Position numbers and translations under genes: made by a program
In this document: positions 50,267 through 58,506 of the stretch, one piece after another
Position numbering within the stretch: position 1 is the first letter of the stretch
How the letters are laid out: each line of letters begins with the position of its first letter
Assembly: GCF_000420705.1 (NCBI RefSeq)
Contig: NZ_ATVL01000011.1
Coordinates: 186,001-250,000 of the forward strand
Source of the DNA: Hymenobacter norwichensis DSM 15439
GTDB lineage: Bacteria; Bacteroidota; Bacteroidia; Cytophagales; Hymenobacteraceae
DNA: 64,000 nt
Reading direction: 5' to 3'
The notes under the pieces: generated by a model
What the model was told of the DNA's origin: nothing
Database searches by the model: none
Seen by the model: the letters and a program-made list of their open reading frames with translations, nothing else

Positions 50267-52714
50267 CTACGCCCGGGCGGCCCGGATGATGTCGGCGAAG
50301 ACGCCGGAGGCCGTAACGTCGGCACCCGCGCCGGCCCCTTTCACCACCAGCGGCTGCTCAGGATAGCGGTTCGTGAAGAAGAGCACGGCGTTGTCTTTGC
50401 CTTGCAACACGTAGAAATCGTGGCCCGGTGCCACGCTTTGCAGCCCCACGCTGGCTTGGCCGTCGGCGTAGCGCGCCACAAACTTCAGCCGTTTGCCTTG
50501 CGCTGCGGCTGCATCATACAGGCTGCGGAAATGCGCTTCGTGCACCGCCAGTTGCCCGTAAAACGCATCCACGTCGCCTTCCAGGCACGATGCCGGCAGG
50601 AAGGACTCGTTGTGAATATCGGCCAGCTCCATTTCCTGGCCGGCTTCACGGGCCAGAATCAGAATCTTACGGGCCACGTCGGTGCCGCTCAGGTCCAGGC
50701 GCGGGTCGGGTTCGGTGTAGCCTTCGGCCTGGGCCTGGCGCACCACTTCGGCAAACGGCACGGTGCCGTCGTAGTGGTTGAATACGAAGTTGAGTGTACC
50801 CGACAGCACGGCTTCAATCCGGTGCACCTGGTCGCCGCTGCGTATTAGGTCGTTGAGCGAGCCGATAACGGGCAGGCCGGCCCCCACGTTAGTTTCAAAC
50901 AGAAACTCGGTATTGAACTCGCGCACCAAGGATTTCAGGCGGGCATAATTCGCGTATTCCGACGAGCAAGCCACCTTGTTGCAAGCCACTACCGCCATGC
51001 TTTTCTCCAGCAACGATGCGTAGATGGTAGCCACGTCGGCGCTGGCCGTTACATCCACGAACACCGTGTTGCGCAGGTTGCGGACGCGAAGCTGAGTTAC
51101 CACTTCCTGAAGGTCGAGCGGCTGACCTTTTTCCAAGGCTGCCTGCCAGTTGCCAAGGTCGAGGCTGCCTTCTTCGGCCAGCACAAACTGGCGGCTGTTG
51201 GCCAGCCCGACCACCCGCAGGTTCAGGCGCAGTTTCTCGCGCAGCCACAGCTGCTGCCGGGCTAGCTGTTCGAGAAGCTTGCTGCCCACGTTGCCCACGC
51301 CCGCCACAAACAGGTTCACTTGCTTGGTAGTCTCCTCGAAAAACTCTTCGTGCAATACGTTGATGGCCTTGCGCACATCAGCGGTGCGGATAACTGCCGA
51401 AATATTCCGCTCCGACGAGCCCTGCGCAATGGCCCGGATATTCACGCCGTTCTGGCCCAGGGCCCCAAACATTCGGCCGCTGATGCCGGGGTGGTTGCGC
51501 ATTTGCTCGCCCACCAGCGCCACAATGGCCAAGTCGGTTTCGCAACGCAGCGGCTCCACTTTACCGGCGGCTATTTCGGTGCTGAATTCCTCGTTAACCA
51601 CTGTTTGGGCCACGGCTGCATCGGCGGCCCGCACGGCCACGCAGATGGAGTGCTCCGACGAGCTTTGGGTGATGAGAATCACGTTGATGCGCTGCTGGGC
51701 CAGCGCCCCAAACAGCCGCCGCGAGAAGCCCGGAATACCCACCATGCCGCTGCCTTCCAGGTTTAGCAAGGCTAGTTGCGAGATACTCGACAAGCCCCGC
51801 ACCACATCCTGGTTGGCGGGCGGGCTTACTTCTACCAGCGTGCCTTCGTCTTCTGGCGCGAAGGTGTTTTTGATCCACAGCGGGATGCCCTGGCTCATGA
51901 CCGGCTGAATGGTAGGCGGATACAGCACCTTCGCGCCGAAGTGTGACAGTTCCATAGCCTCCTGATAGGAGATACGTGGAATCGGGCGGGCCAGAGTCAC
52001 GAGGCGAGGGTCGGCCGTCATCATGCCGCTCACGTCGGTCCAGATTTCCAGCCGCGTTGCTGCCAAAGCGCCAGCGAAAATAGCCGCCGTGTAGTCGGAG
52101 CCGCCGCGACCGAGGGTGGTAGTAACGCCCTGCGCATCGCTGCCAATAAAGCCGGGTACCACGTACACCGCGCTGGGCTGCGCGGCCACAAATTCCTGAA
52201 TCTGCTGGTTGGTAACGGCGGTGTCAACGGCTGCAAACCCGTAGTTGGAGTTGGTGCGGATGAGTTGCCGGCTGTCCTGCCACAAGTGCGCCGTGTCTTG
52301 CGCTTTCAAACAAGCCGCCAGCAGCCGCGACGACAGCAACTCGCCGTAACTCACCAGCCGGTCCAGCGTCCGGTTCGACAGTTCGCCCAACGAAAATACC
52401 CCGTCGCAGATGCTGTCCAGCTCGTTGCAGTACGTCTTCACTAGGCTCAGAACCGCGCTTTGGTCGGGGATGGGCAGTAGGCCTCGCACGGCTTCCAAGT
52501 GGCGCTCTTCCAGCAGCTTGAGGGTGGTGCGGTACTCTTCCGACCCCGTGGCGGCCAACCGGCCGGCTTCAATCAGGGCGTCGGTAGTGCCCCCGAGGGC
52601 CGATACAACTACCACAGTAGGTGCTTGCTGCCCAGCCGCGGCTACGAGCCGGGCTACGCGCTGGAGATTGGGCGCCGTAGCCACCGACGAACCACCGAAT
52701 TTCAGAACCTGCAT
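50267..52714 (-). CDS. thrA: Bifunctional aspartokinase/homoserine dehydrogenase I
   Basis: 815 aa from MQVLKFGGSSVATAPNLQRV; an upstream in-frame ATG (52741) falls in the attenuator. The N-terminal aspartokinase has VLKFGGSSVA, then TTLGRGGSDYTAAI and two ACT domains (VILITQSSSEHSICVAVRA, IRAIAQGSSERNISAVI). The C-terminal homoserine dehydrogenase has the NAD(P) site LFVAGVGNVGSKLLEQL, then FLFETNVGAGLPVIGSLND and DLSGTDVARKI. It makes aspartyl phosphate and later homoserine, opening the threonine branch. ACT domains allow threonine feedback. Transcription passes through the attenuator at 52740-52932. Confidence 0.97.
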   Translation of the reverse strand: MQVLKFGGSSVATAPNLQRVARLVAAAGQQAPTVVVVSALGGTTDALIEAGRLAATGSEEYRTTLKLLEERHLEAVRGLLPIPDQSAVLSLVKTYCNELDSICDGVFSLGELSNRTLDRLVSYGELLSSRLLAACLKAQDTAHLWQDSRQLIRTNSNYGFAAVDTAVTNQQIQEFVAAQPSAVYVVPGFIGSDAQGVTTTLGRGGSDYTAAIFAGALAATRLEIWTDVSGMMTADPRLVTLARPIPRISYQEAMELSHFGAKVLYPPTIQPVMSQGIPLWIKNTFAPEDEGTLVEVSPPANQDVVRGLSSISQLALLNLEGSGMVGIPGFSRRLFGALAQQRINVILITQSSSEHSICVAVRAADAAVAQTVVNEEFSTEIAAGKVEPLRCETDLAIVALVGEQMRNHPGISGRMFGALGQNGVNIRAIAQGSSERNISAVIRTADVRKAINVLHEEFFEETTKQVNLFVAGVGNVGSKLLEQLARQQLWLREKLRLNLRVVGLANSRQFVLAEEGSLDLGNWQAALEKGQPLDLQEVVTQLRVRNLRNTVFVDVTASADVATIYASLLEKSMAVVACNKVACSSEYANYARLKSLVREFNTEFLFETNVGAGLPVIGSLNDLIRSGDQVHRIEAVLSGTLNFVFNHYDGTVPFAEVVRQAQAEGYTEPDPRLDLSGTDVARKILILAREAGQEMELADIHNESFLPASCLEGDVDAFYGQLAVHEAHFRSLYDAAAAQGKRLKFVARYADGQASVGLQSVAPGHDFYVLQGKDNAVLFFTNRYPEQPLVVKGAGAGADVTASGVFADIIRAARA

Positions 52715-52746
52715 ACAGAAATAAGACGTGAAAGGACACAAAAAAA

Positions 52747-52794
52747 CCCGTCGGTTCCGGCTTGGCTTCTGGTTAGGAAGCGGCCGGCGACGGG
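52747..52794 (-). terminator. thr attenuator terminator
   Basis: CCCGTCG (52747-52753) pairs with CGACGGG (52788-52794); CCGG/CCGG and CTTC/GAAG extend the stem after a small bulge. On the minus strand it ends in a run of seven T (complement of 52740-52746), 26 bases before thrA. Its upstream arm (minus strand) overlaps the downstream half of the antiterminator pairing. Confidence 0.85.
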
Positions 52795-52834
52795 CTGCGA
52801 AACATCAAAGGGAGGAGAGGTAGCGCAGCCCGTC
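52789..52834 (-). promoter_or_regulatory. thr attenuator antiterminator pairing
   Basis: CGCAGCCCGTC (52824-52834) and GACGGGCTGCG (52789-52799) are perfect 11-base complements. The first overlaps the leader stop codon; the second includes the 5' arm of the terminator (minus strand). A ribosome stalled at Thr codons would leave the first strand free, form this pairing and block the terminator; a ribosome that reaches the stop would cover it and allow termination. Confidence 0.8.
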
Positions 52835-52932
52835 TAGCGGGTTGTAATACCTGTAATAATGCCGGTGCCGGTCGTCAGAGAGACGCCGGTGCAAGCAGAA
52901 ATAGTGGACGTTGAGAAGGAAAGGAAGGCCAT
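52834..52932 (-). CDS. thrL: thr operon leader peptide
   Basis: 32 codons from ATG (52930-52932) to TAG (52834-52836). It encodes nine Thr (residues 8, 10, 15, 20, 21, 23, 27, 30, 31) and four Ile (11, 25, 26, 29), with the ending ITGITTR just before the stop. This is far above chance and matches the amino acids made by the downstream pathway and its isoleucine branch. The stop codon lies in the first strand of the antiterminator. It has no other coding look: no domain, no neighbours. The gene was too short to appear in routine gene lists but fits a thr-type leader. Upstream of its ATG no clear SD site is seen, as usual for this phylum. Confidence 0.85.
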   Translation of the reverse strand: MAFLSFSTSTISACTGVSLTTGTGIITGITTR

Positions 52933-52995
52933 GAGTGCGTACTTCTGGCCGTAAAGTAGTGAATATTCGGAAAGCTGCTACAACTGGCTCGCGAA

Positions 52996-53889
52996 TTACT
53001 GCAAGAAATATACCGCCGCTACGCTCACGGCGTGTTGCTTCACTTGGTAGGGAGTTGCTCGTTTCTGCCAGTTGCTAGCAGAGAACACACCCGAGAGAGC
53101 AGGCCGCAAGCTCAGCGTGCAGGCAAGGCGGGAGGTAAGCTGATATTCAGTTTCGGCCACCAACCGCCAGTTAATTAGCCGCAGGGCTGGGTCGTCCTGT
53201 TTCTTGCGGGTGGTAGCCACTTTCGGCTGGCCATTGGGCTGCGCTTCCGGGTAAGAGGTTTCGATGCGTACTTGCCTGTCTAGGAGTAGGCTAGTAGCCA
53301 CGCCAACTTGCAAGTGCCACCGCTCTGCCACTTTGTAGCGGGCGTACAATGGTAGCTCCAGAGACGCCATAGAGTAACGGTAAACCGTTGGTAAATCAGC
53401 TTCGCTGATAGCATTGGCAACGCGTGGCCGCCCGTTTGCATCCAATAGGATGTTGCCATTCTGGTCCCTAACAAACCCGATTCCATTTATCACAAAGCTA
53501 CCATTCGGGTTCTGCACCATTCCGCTACCCGTGGAAACATACCGTTCGTAGCCAGCTTTTTCCGGCGAAAAGCGCTGTTCTATGGCAAAAGGCTGGTATT
53601 GAAGCAATAATTCAGCTCCATAGCTCCAACGGCCGGCAGCGGAGTAGCGCGCCATCAGGCCAGCCGTGAAGCCGGATTTAGCTTGAAAGGTGTGGTCGTA
53701 GGAAGTAGGCTGCGACAATACGAAGCCACCCGCGCTACCCGATACGGACACCGCCCTTGCGTAAGTGGGCATATACTTGCCGGTAGGCAACGAGCACCCG
53801 GCGGCGGCTTTCACGGCAAACTGTATTTGCTGGGCCTGCGCGGTAACAGCTAGGGCTAGCACACTAATAGGAAGTAGGAGTAGCTTCAT
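52996..53889 (-). CDS. Outer-membrane beta-barrel protein
   Basis: 297 aa with signal peptide MKLLLLPISVLALAVTAQAQ. The rest is strand-rich with aromatic ends (FAVKAAAGCSLPTGKYM, YGAELLLQYQPFAIEQRF, LELPLYARYKVAERWHLQVGVA, NWRLVAETEYQL) and closes with VSVAAVYFLQ, a typical C-terminal barrel strand with aromatic residues. PorT/OmpA-like barrel of unknown role. It lies upstream of the thr leader in the same direction (63-base gap), with no terminator between, so read-through into the thr attenuator is possible. Confidence 0.8.
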   Translation of the reverse strand: MKLLLLPISVLALAVTAQAQQIQFAVKAAAGCSLPTGKYMPTYARAVSVSGSAGGFVLSQPTSYDHTFQAKSGFTAGLMARYSAAGRWSYGAELLLQYQPFAIEQRFSPEKAGYERYVSTGSGMVQNPNGSFVINGIGFVRDQNGNILLDANGRPRVANAISEADLPTVYRYSMASLELPLYARYKVAERWHLQVGVATSLLLDRQVRIETSYPEAQPNGQPKVATTRKKQDDPALRLINWRLVAETEYQLTSRLACTLSLRPALSGVFSASNWQKRATPYQVKQHAVSVAAVYFLQ

Positions 53890-54091
53890 AAAAAGATAAA
53901 AGGTGCAGGAAATGGATAACGTGTTGCAAGATAGATATAGGCGCGCTGCGCACTATTTGAGTGCCCAAAAGTGTTCGTAAAAAAGTTGCAAAAGGAAGAA
54001 ACGCAACCGCTGAGCATAGGCAGCGGAAGGCGGCCGCAACCCACTGGAACGCACGCAATGTGGTGGCCTTTCGGGACGGGTTCGTTTTCAG

Positions 54092-54099
54092 TACCTTTG
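54092..54099 (+). promoter_or_regulatory. -7 box of prfA
   Basis: TACCTTTG fits TAnnTTTG, 29 bases before the prfA ATG. The -33 position shows only TTTCG (54069-54073), a weak match. Confidence 0.5.
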
Positions 54100-54128
54100 C
54101 ATTCCTACTATAATTCTCTGAAGGCAAG

Positions 54129-55199
54129 ATGCTAGATAAACTGGAGGCCATCCAACAGCGGTTCAACGACGTGGCGGAGCAGCTCACGCAGCCCGACGCC
54201 ATGAGCGACATGAAGCGCTACAAGACGCTCAATAAAGAATATAAAGACCTGAACAAGATTGTTGTTGAGTACAAGGCCTACCAGAACGTGTTGGCCAACA
54301 TCGACAACGCCAAGGAGGTCATTGCCAACGAAAAAGACGAGGACTTCCGCCAGATGGCGAAAGACGAGCTAGAAACGCTCTACCCCGAGCAGGAGCGCCT
54401 CGAAGTGCTGATTAAAGACCTGCTGCTGCCCAAGGACCCCAACGACTCGAAAGACGTCATCATGGAAATCCGGGCCGGTGCGGGCGGCGACGAGGCGGCT
54501 ATTTTTGCCGGCGACTTGCAGCGCATGTACATGCGCTACGCCGAACGGCACGGTCTGAAAATGGACTTGATTGACGCCACCGAAGGTACTTCGGGTGGCT
54601 ACAAGGAAATTATCCTGGCCGTGAAAGGCGAGGATGTGTACGGCAAGCTGAAGTTCGAATCGGGGGTGCACCGCGTGCAGCGCGTGCCAGCCACCGAAAC
54701 CCAGGGCCGCATTCACACCTCGGTGGCTTCTATTGTGGTGATGCCGGAAGCCGAGGAACTGGACGTGCAGATTGACATGAATGATGTGCGCAAGGACCTC
54801 TTCATGTCGTCGGGCCCTGGTGGGCAGTCGGTAAACACCACGTACTCGGCCGTGCGCCTCACCCACTTGCCTACGGGCTTGGTGGCGCAGTGCCAGGACC
54901 AGAAGTCGCAGCTCAAAAACTTCGACAAGGCGTTGCAAGTGCTTCGTTCGCGCATCTACGAAATCGAACTGGCCAAGAAGAACGAGGTGGAAGGTGCCGC
55001 CCGCAAGAGCATGATTGGTGGTGGCGACCGGTCCGACAAAATCCGGACCTACAACTACCCCCAAGGCCGCGTAACTGACCACCGCATTGGCTTCACGGTG
55101 TACAACCTGGCCAGCGTGATGGAAGGTAACATCGACGACTTTGTGGAGCAGCTCCGCCTCGCTGAAAGCGCTGAGCGCCTGAAAGAAGGCGTGTCGTAA
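54129..55199 (+). CDS. prfA: Peptide chain release factor 1
   Basis: 356 aa, the usual RF1 length. Domain 1 coiled coil (MLDKLEAIQQRFNDVAEQL), the peptidyl-tRNA hydrolysis motif GPGGQSVNTTYSAVRLTH with GGQ at residues 231-233, and the C-terminal VTDHRIGFTVYNLASVMEG. It ends translation at UAA and UAG. RF1 rather than RF2 is supported by colinearity across the whole length and by the absence of the RF2 frameshift site. A -7 box lies upstream; REP-like copy 3 follows the gene. Confidence 0.97.
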   Translation: MLDKLEAIQQRFNDVAEQLTQPDAMSDMKRYKTLNKEYKDLNKIVVEYKAYQNVLANIDNAKEVIANEKDEDFRQMAKDELETLYPEQERLEVLIKDLLLPKDPNDSKDVIMEIRAGAGGDEAAIFAGDLQRMYMRYAERHGLKMDLIDATEGTSGGYKEIILAVKGEDVYGKLKFESGVHRVQRVPATETQGRIHTSVASIVVMPEAEELDVQIDMNDVRKDLFMSSGPGGQSVNTTYSAVRLTHLPTGLVAQCQDQKSQLKNFDKALQVLRSRIYEIELAKKNEVEGAARKSMIGGGDRSDKIRTYNYPQGRVTDHRIGFTVYNLASVMEGNIDDFVEQLRLAESAERLKEGVS

Positions 55200-55260
55200 T
55201 ACGTACTAAGCCCAGCCGAAATTCGTTTGTCGTGCTGATAAAGTGAAGTAGTATTCTATA

Positions 55261-55357
55261 CCGTCATGCTGAGCTTGCCGAAGCATCTCTGCCGCTAAAC
55301 TAATTCCTAATGTAAGGACGAAGCGGTAGAGATGCTTCGGCAAGCTCAGCATGACGG
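55261..55357. repeat. REP-like palindrome, copy 3
   Basis: 30-bp perfect arms (CCGTCATGCTGAGCTTGCCG ... and complement) that extend to 40 bp with one mismatch. Shares GTCATGC, GAAGCATCTC and the terminal GCATGAC with copies 1 and 2, but the centre differs. It lies between prfA and the beta-helix lipoprotein. Confidence 0.85.
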
Positions 55358-55379
55358 TTTATTTTAGTCCCACTCATCT

Positions 55380-56894
55380 ATGCGCTTTCTACTCCCGTTG
55401 CTGCTTGTTTTTTCGGCGTTGCTGTGCTTGCTGCCGGGTTGCGAGCCGAAGGAAGACATTCTCACCACCGATGGTAGCGCCCAGCTGGAATTTTCGGCCG
55501 ATACGGTGCTATTCGATACCGTTTTCGCGCAGGTGGGCACCGTCAGCAAGCGCTTGTGGGTGTACAACCGCAACAACCGCGCAGTGCGGGTAGAGCAAAT
55601 TCAACTGTCGAATACCAACCCTGGCACCTACTCGCTCATCGTGAACGGCGACGAAACAAACGCCGCTAGTAACCTTGAAATCAGGGGCAAGGACAGCCTG
55701 TTGATTCTGGTGAAAGCCGTGCTTGGCCCTAGCGCCACCGTCAATAAGCCGTTTTTGGTGGATGATGAGGTGCGGTTTCGTACCAACGGCAACGACCAGC
55801 AAGTGAAGTTGGTAGCTTACGGACAGAATGCCTATTTCCATGGTATCGAAGAGCATATCACCCGCAACACCACCTGGCCCAAGAACCGCCCTCACGTTAT
55901 CTACGGCTTTGTGGTCGTGGACCCCGGCGTGACATTGCGCATTCAGCCGGGCACGCGCATTTACTCGCACGCGGGGTCGGGTATGCTGGTGCAGGGGCGG
56001 CTGAGCATCAACGAAGGCATCAACCCCGCCACGGAGCTGGCACCCAACGACACGGCCACGTTCGTGCGTTTTCAGGGCGACCGGCTGGAGGCAGGCTACA
56101 GTGATACACCGGGGCAGTGGCGAGGCATTCAGTTTGCGGCCGGCAGCAGTACCAACAACGTGGTACGCTTCACGGAAATCAAGAATGCCGGCTTTGGCTT
56201 GCTGATTTATAACCCGCTGAATGGCCCGCACCCCAAGGTAACAGCCGAGCACACCATTCTGCGCAACATTTCCGGGGCAGCCCTCACCTTCGCCAGCGGC
56301 GGCCAGGGGTTCGACGGAGCCGGCGTTTTGAGCTTCTCCGGCGACTTTGATTTGCGCAATTGCCTGTTTACCAACTGCGGTGAGTACGCTATAGCGGCCT
56401 ATGGGGGTACATATGACTTGAATTATTGCACCATTGCCAACTACACGCCGCAGTTTCAGCGTAAATCGGCCGCGCTAAGCCTCACCAACGAAATAGTGGA
56501 TACGCGGGCGGCGCAACCGAACATCACCCGCATTACCATCAACAATTCCATCGTGTGGGGCTCGATTGTCGATGAGCTGTTTTTCAAGAACGGCGACCAA
56601 TACCGCCCTAACCTGATTATCCGCAACAGCATCCTGCGGACCGAAGAATACAAGGCTGCCACCGATGCGGGTAGCAAGCTGGGCCTCAACAACAACAGCA
56701 ACCAGATCAACACCACTCCCAAGTTCAAACACTCCCCCGAGAACTTCGGCGACCGGTACGACTACCGCCTCGACACGCTTTCCCCAGCCAGCAACAAAGG
56801 CATCTACAACGCCCAAATACCACGCGACTTGCTGTATAAGGTGCGAAACACGACCGCGCCAGATTTGGGCGCGTATGAGCGGGTAAACCCTTAG
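55380..56894 (+). CDS. Lipoprotein with parallel beta-helix
   Basis: 504 aa. SPII signal with lipobox LLPGCEP (cysteine ~21). Then a beta-sandwich-like start (LEFSADTVLFDTVFAQVGTV), and from ~165 a right-handed parallel beta-helix (VTLRIQPGTRIYSHAGSGMLVQGRLSI, VVRFTEIKNAGFGLLIY, LRNCLFTNCGEYAIAAYGG, LNYCTIANYTPQF) ending with the late DYRLDTLSPASNKGIYNAQI. Found in Bacteroidetes envelopes; a polysaccharide-binding role is possible, but no catalytic set is seen. Four bases separate it from yjbQ, so they are co-transcribed. Confidence 0.8.
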   Translation: MRFLLPLLLVFSALLCLLPGCEPKEDILTTDGSAQLEFSADTVLFDTVFAQVGTVSKRLWVYNRNNRAVRVEQIQLSNTNPGTYSLIVNGDETNAASNLEIRGKDSLLILVKAVLGPSATVNKPFLVDDEVRFRTNGNDQQVKLVAYGQNAYFHGIEEHITRNTTWPKNRPHVIYGFVVVDPGVTLRIQPGTRIYSHAGSGMLVQGRLSINEGINPATELAPNDTATFVRFQGDRLEAGYSDTPGQWRGIQFAAGSSTNNVVRFTEIKNAGFGLLIYNPLNGPHPKVTAEHTILRNISGAALTFASGGQGFDGAGVLSFSGDFDLRNCLFTNCGEYAIAAYGGTYDLNYCTIANYTPQFQRKSAALSLTNEIVDTRAAQPNITRITINNSIVWGSIVDELFFKNGDQYRPNLIIRNSILRTEEYKAATDAGSKLGLNNNSNQINTTPKFKHSPENFGDRYDYRLDTLSPASNKGIYNAQIPRDLLYKVRNTTAPDLGAYERVNP

Positions 56895-56898
56895 GCGA

Positions 56899-57324
56899 AT
56901 GATCTACTTTCAGAAACGTTTGCGCCTGCCGGCCGTGCGGCGGGGCTTCCACCTGGTTACCGACTTGCTGGTGGCCGAACTGCCAGAACTAGAGCAGATT
57001 CGGATTGGAACGGCGCACTTTTTCATCCAGCATACTTCGGCAAGCCTGAGCGTCAACGAAAACGCCGATCCTACCGTGCGTGTTGATTTCGAGAGCTATT
57101 TCAACCGGGCAGTACCCGAAAACGCGCCATATTTTCGCCACACGCTGGAAGGTCCCGATGATATGCCGGCTCATTTGAAGGCGGCTATGTTGGGCCACGC
57201 AGTGAGCTTGCCTATCATAAAGGGTGAGTTGGCACTAGGTACTTGGCAAGGAATTTATCTGGGGGAGCACCGCAACGATGGTGGGCGCCGCTGGGTGGTA
57301 GCTACCCTAATGGGCACGGAATAG
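56899..57324 (+). CDS. yjbQ: YjbQ (UPF0047) family protein
   Basis: 141 aa. Family motifs: FFIQHTSASLSVNENADPTVRVDFESYFNRAV, LEGPDDMPAHLKAAMLGHA, and ALGTWQGIYLGEHRN. The conserved His/Asp/Glu cluster matches YjbQ proteins, which show secondary thiamine-phosphate synthase activity in some bacteria; the physiological role is unsettled. Small, cytosolic. It follows the beta-helix lipoprotein by four bases. Confidence 0.94.
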   Translation: MIYFQKRLRLPAVRRGFHLVTDLLVAELPELEQIRIGTAHFFIQHTSASLSVNENADPTVRVDFESYFNRAVPENAPYFRHTLEGPDDMPAHLKAAMLGHAVSLPIIKGELALGTWQGIYLGEHRNDGGRRWVVATLMGTE

Positions 57325-57365
57325 CGCCAAGAATATATCTTTAGCTGGCTGGTATAAATTTTCGG

Positions 57366-57393
57366 TTGACAAGCCCAACGGCAGCTACTTTCC
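57366..57393 (+). promoter_or_regulatory. Candidate promoter of the 57427 lipoprotein
   Basis: TTG (57366-57368), 17-base spacer, and TACTTTCC (57386-57393), which differs from TAnnTTTG at the last two bases. Start codon 33 bases downstream. Confidence 0.35.
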
Positions 57394-57426
57394 GTATGAA
57401 AGGCTGATTTCCTTACTTTCACACTC

Positions 57427-57999
57427 ATGGGTACAGTTCTGTCGCCTTCCTATAACTTCTTGTCCATCCTGTTGCTATGTGGTGCACTAGGCTTGGCGAG
57501 TTGTGAGGCCAAGCAGCCACCCGTTGCTACTACTAAGCCTAAAAATACCCCGGCGCCAACCCCCGCGGCTCCTGCTCGTCCGGAAGCTCCCAAAGCTGCC
57601 TGCACGCTCATCAACGATACGTTGGCCGGTCAGCCATTTGGTGAGGAGCCTACAGTAGCAGAGTTAATGCGCACCGGAGCCAAAGTGCTGAGTCGTAAGC
57701 CGTTTGCCAACCTACACGAAACCGGGCAGATGGATACCATCCTGATGGTCAGGCACCAGGGAAACTCGTTTGAGTTCTACCGCACTCCCGATAAGGATCT
57801 GCTTCGGCAAGCCGTTATTACCAACTTCCGGCCTGCTTACGGCCAACGCTTGCGTGCTACCCTCAACGAATCGGCGCGGCAAAGTGGTGGCCCATGTGGG
57901 GAGCTACGCCTCCGCGACACCGAGCGGGCCAATACTATATCGGCCACCTTTACGGCCGGGCAACCCAGCCAAGCTCGTGTGCAACCCTATTGGGACTAG
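57427..57999 (+). CDS. Hypothetical lipoprotein, 190 aa
   Basis: SPII signal with lipobox LGLASCEA (cysteine ~26), then a Pro/Ala/Thr-rich linker (residues ~30-60) and a soluble domain (CTLINDTLAGQPFGEEPTVAEL, QMDTILMVRHQGNSFEFYRTPDKD, ESARQSGGPCGELRLRDTE). Two cysteines (~58 and ~159) could form a disulfide. I do not recognise the fold. Exported; own candidate promoter. Confidence 0.7.
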   Translation: MGTVLSPSYNFLSILLLCGALGLASCEAKQPPVATTKPKNTPAPTPAAPARPEAPKAACTLINDTLAGQPFGEEPTVAELMRTGAKVLSRKPFANLHETGQMDTILMVRHQGNSFEFYRTPDKDLLRQAVITNFRPAYGQRLRATLNESARQSGGPCGELRLRDTERANTISATFTAGQPSQARVQPYWD

Positions 58000-58003
58000 C
58001 AAC

Positions 58004-58498
58004 TTATGGCAGAAAATAGGGTAGCCAATAGGCTATCGGCCGACTAGAGGGCAGGTAGCCGTTATGGGCCAACTGCCATACTATGGTAAAGCCTGAAGCC
58101 AACCAGCTAAATAGGAGTAGAACAGACAGCCGCCAACTGTTACGCCAGCGCCACACCCAAAACAGTTGGGCCAGGGTCATTAGAATTTCAAACCGCCAAG
58201 TTGCCCACCAGTAAGTTGCAGGGTAGCTATTGATGTATGCAAACTGCACGAATTCACCTTGTGCTTACCAGGCATGAACAAATTCAGCAGTAGTGAAGAC
58301 TATCCAAAGTAGGGCGCTACTCGTGAGTAGCAGATTGATAGGTGCCAGCCACTTTCGGCCAAAATTCGCATACCTGGGCCACAGTGCTACCACCAGCGCT
58401 GCCGGACTAAGCAACACCCAAGTAGTAGCTAAGGTCAGCCAGACAAGCATAGCATAATGAGGTAGCCAGTAAGTCCAGAAAAGCTCAGTGGAAAGCAC
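58004..58498 (-). pseudogene. Membrane protein interrupted by an in-frame stop
   Basis: Two open frames on the minus strand (58265-58498 and 58004-58249) lie in the same phase, separated only by a TAA at 58265-58267 and five sense codons. Read through, they give one ~164-residue protein with about four to five transmembrane helices; the junction is AEFVHAW*AQGEFVQFAYINS and continues SYPATYWWATWRFEILM, an aromatic pattern typical of Cytophagales small membrane proteins. I infer that TAC or TAT (Tyr) became TAA. The second half would need a GTG at 58247-58249 to be separate. Either a recent pseudogene, a read-through gene, or a sequencing error. Confidence 0.7.
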
Positions 58499-58506
58499 TA
58501 AGTATC

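Noticed and set aside
58004-58498. Two separate small membrane genes
   Set aside because: Same phase, tiny gap containing one TAA, continuous helix pattern and a weak GTG start for the second frame favour one broken gene.
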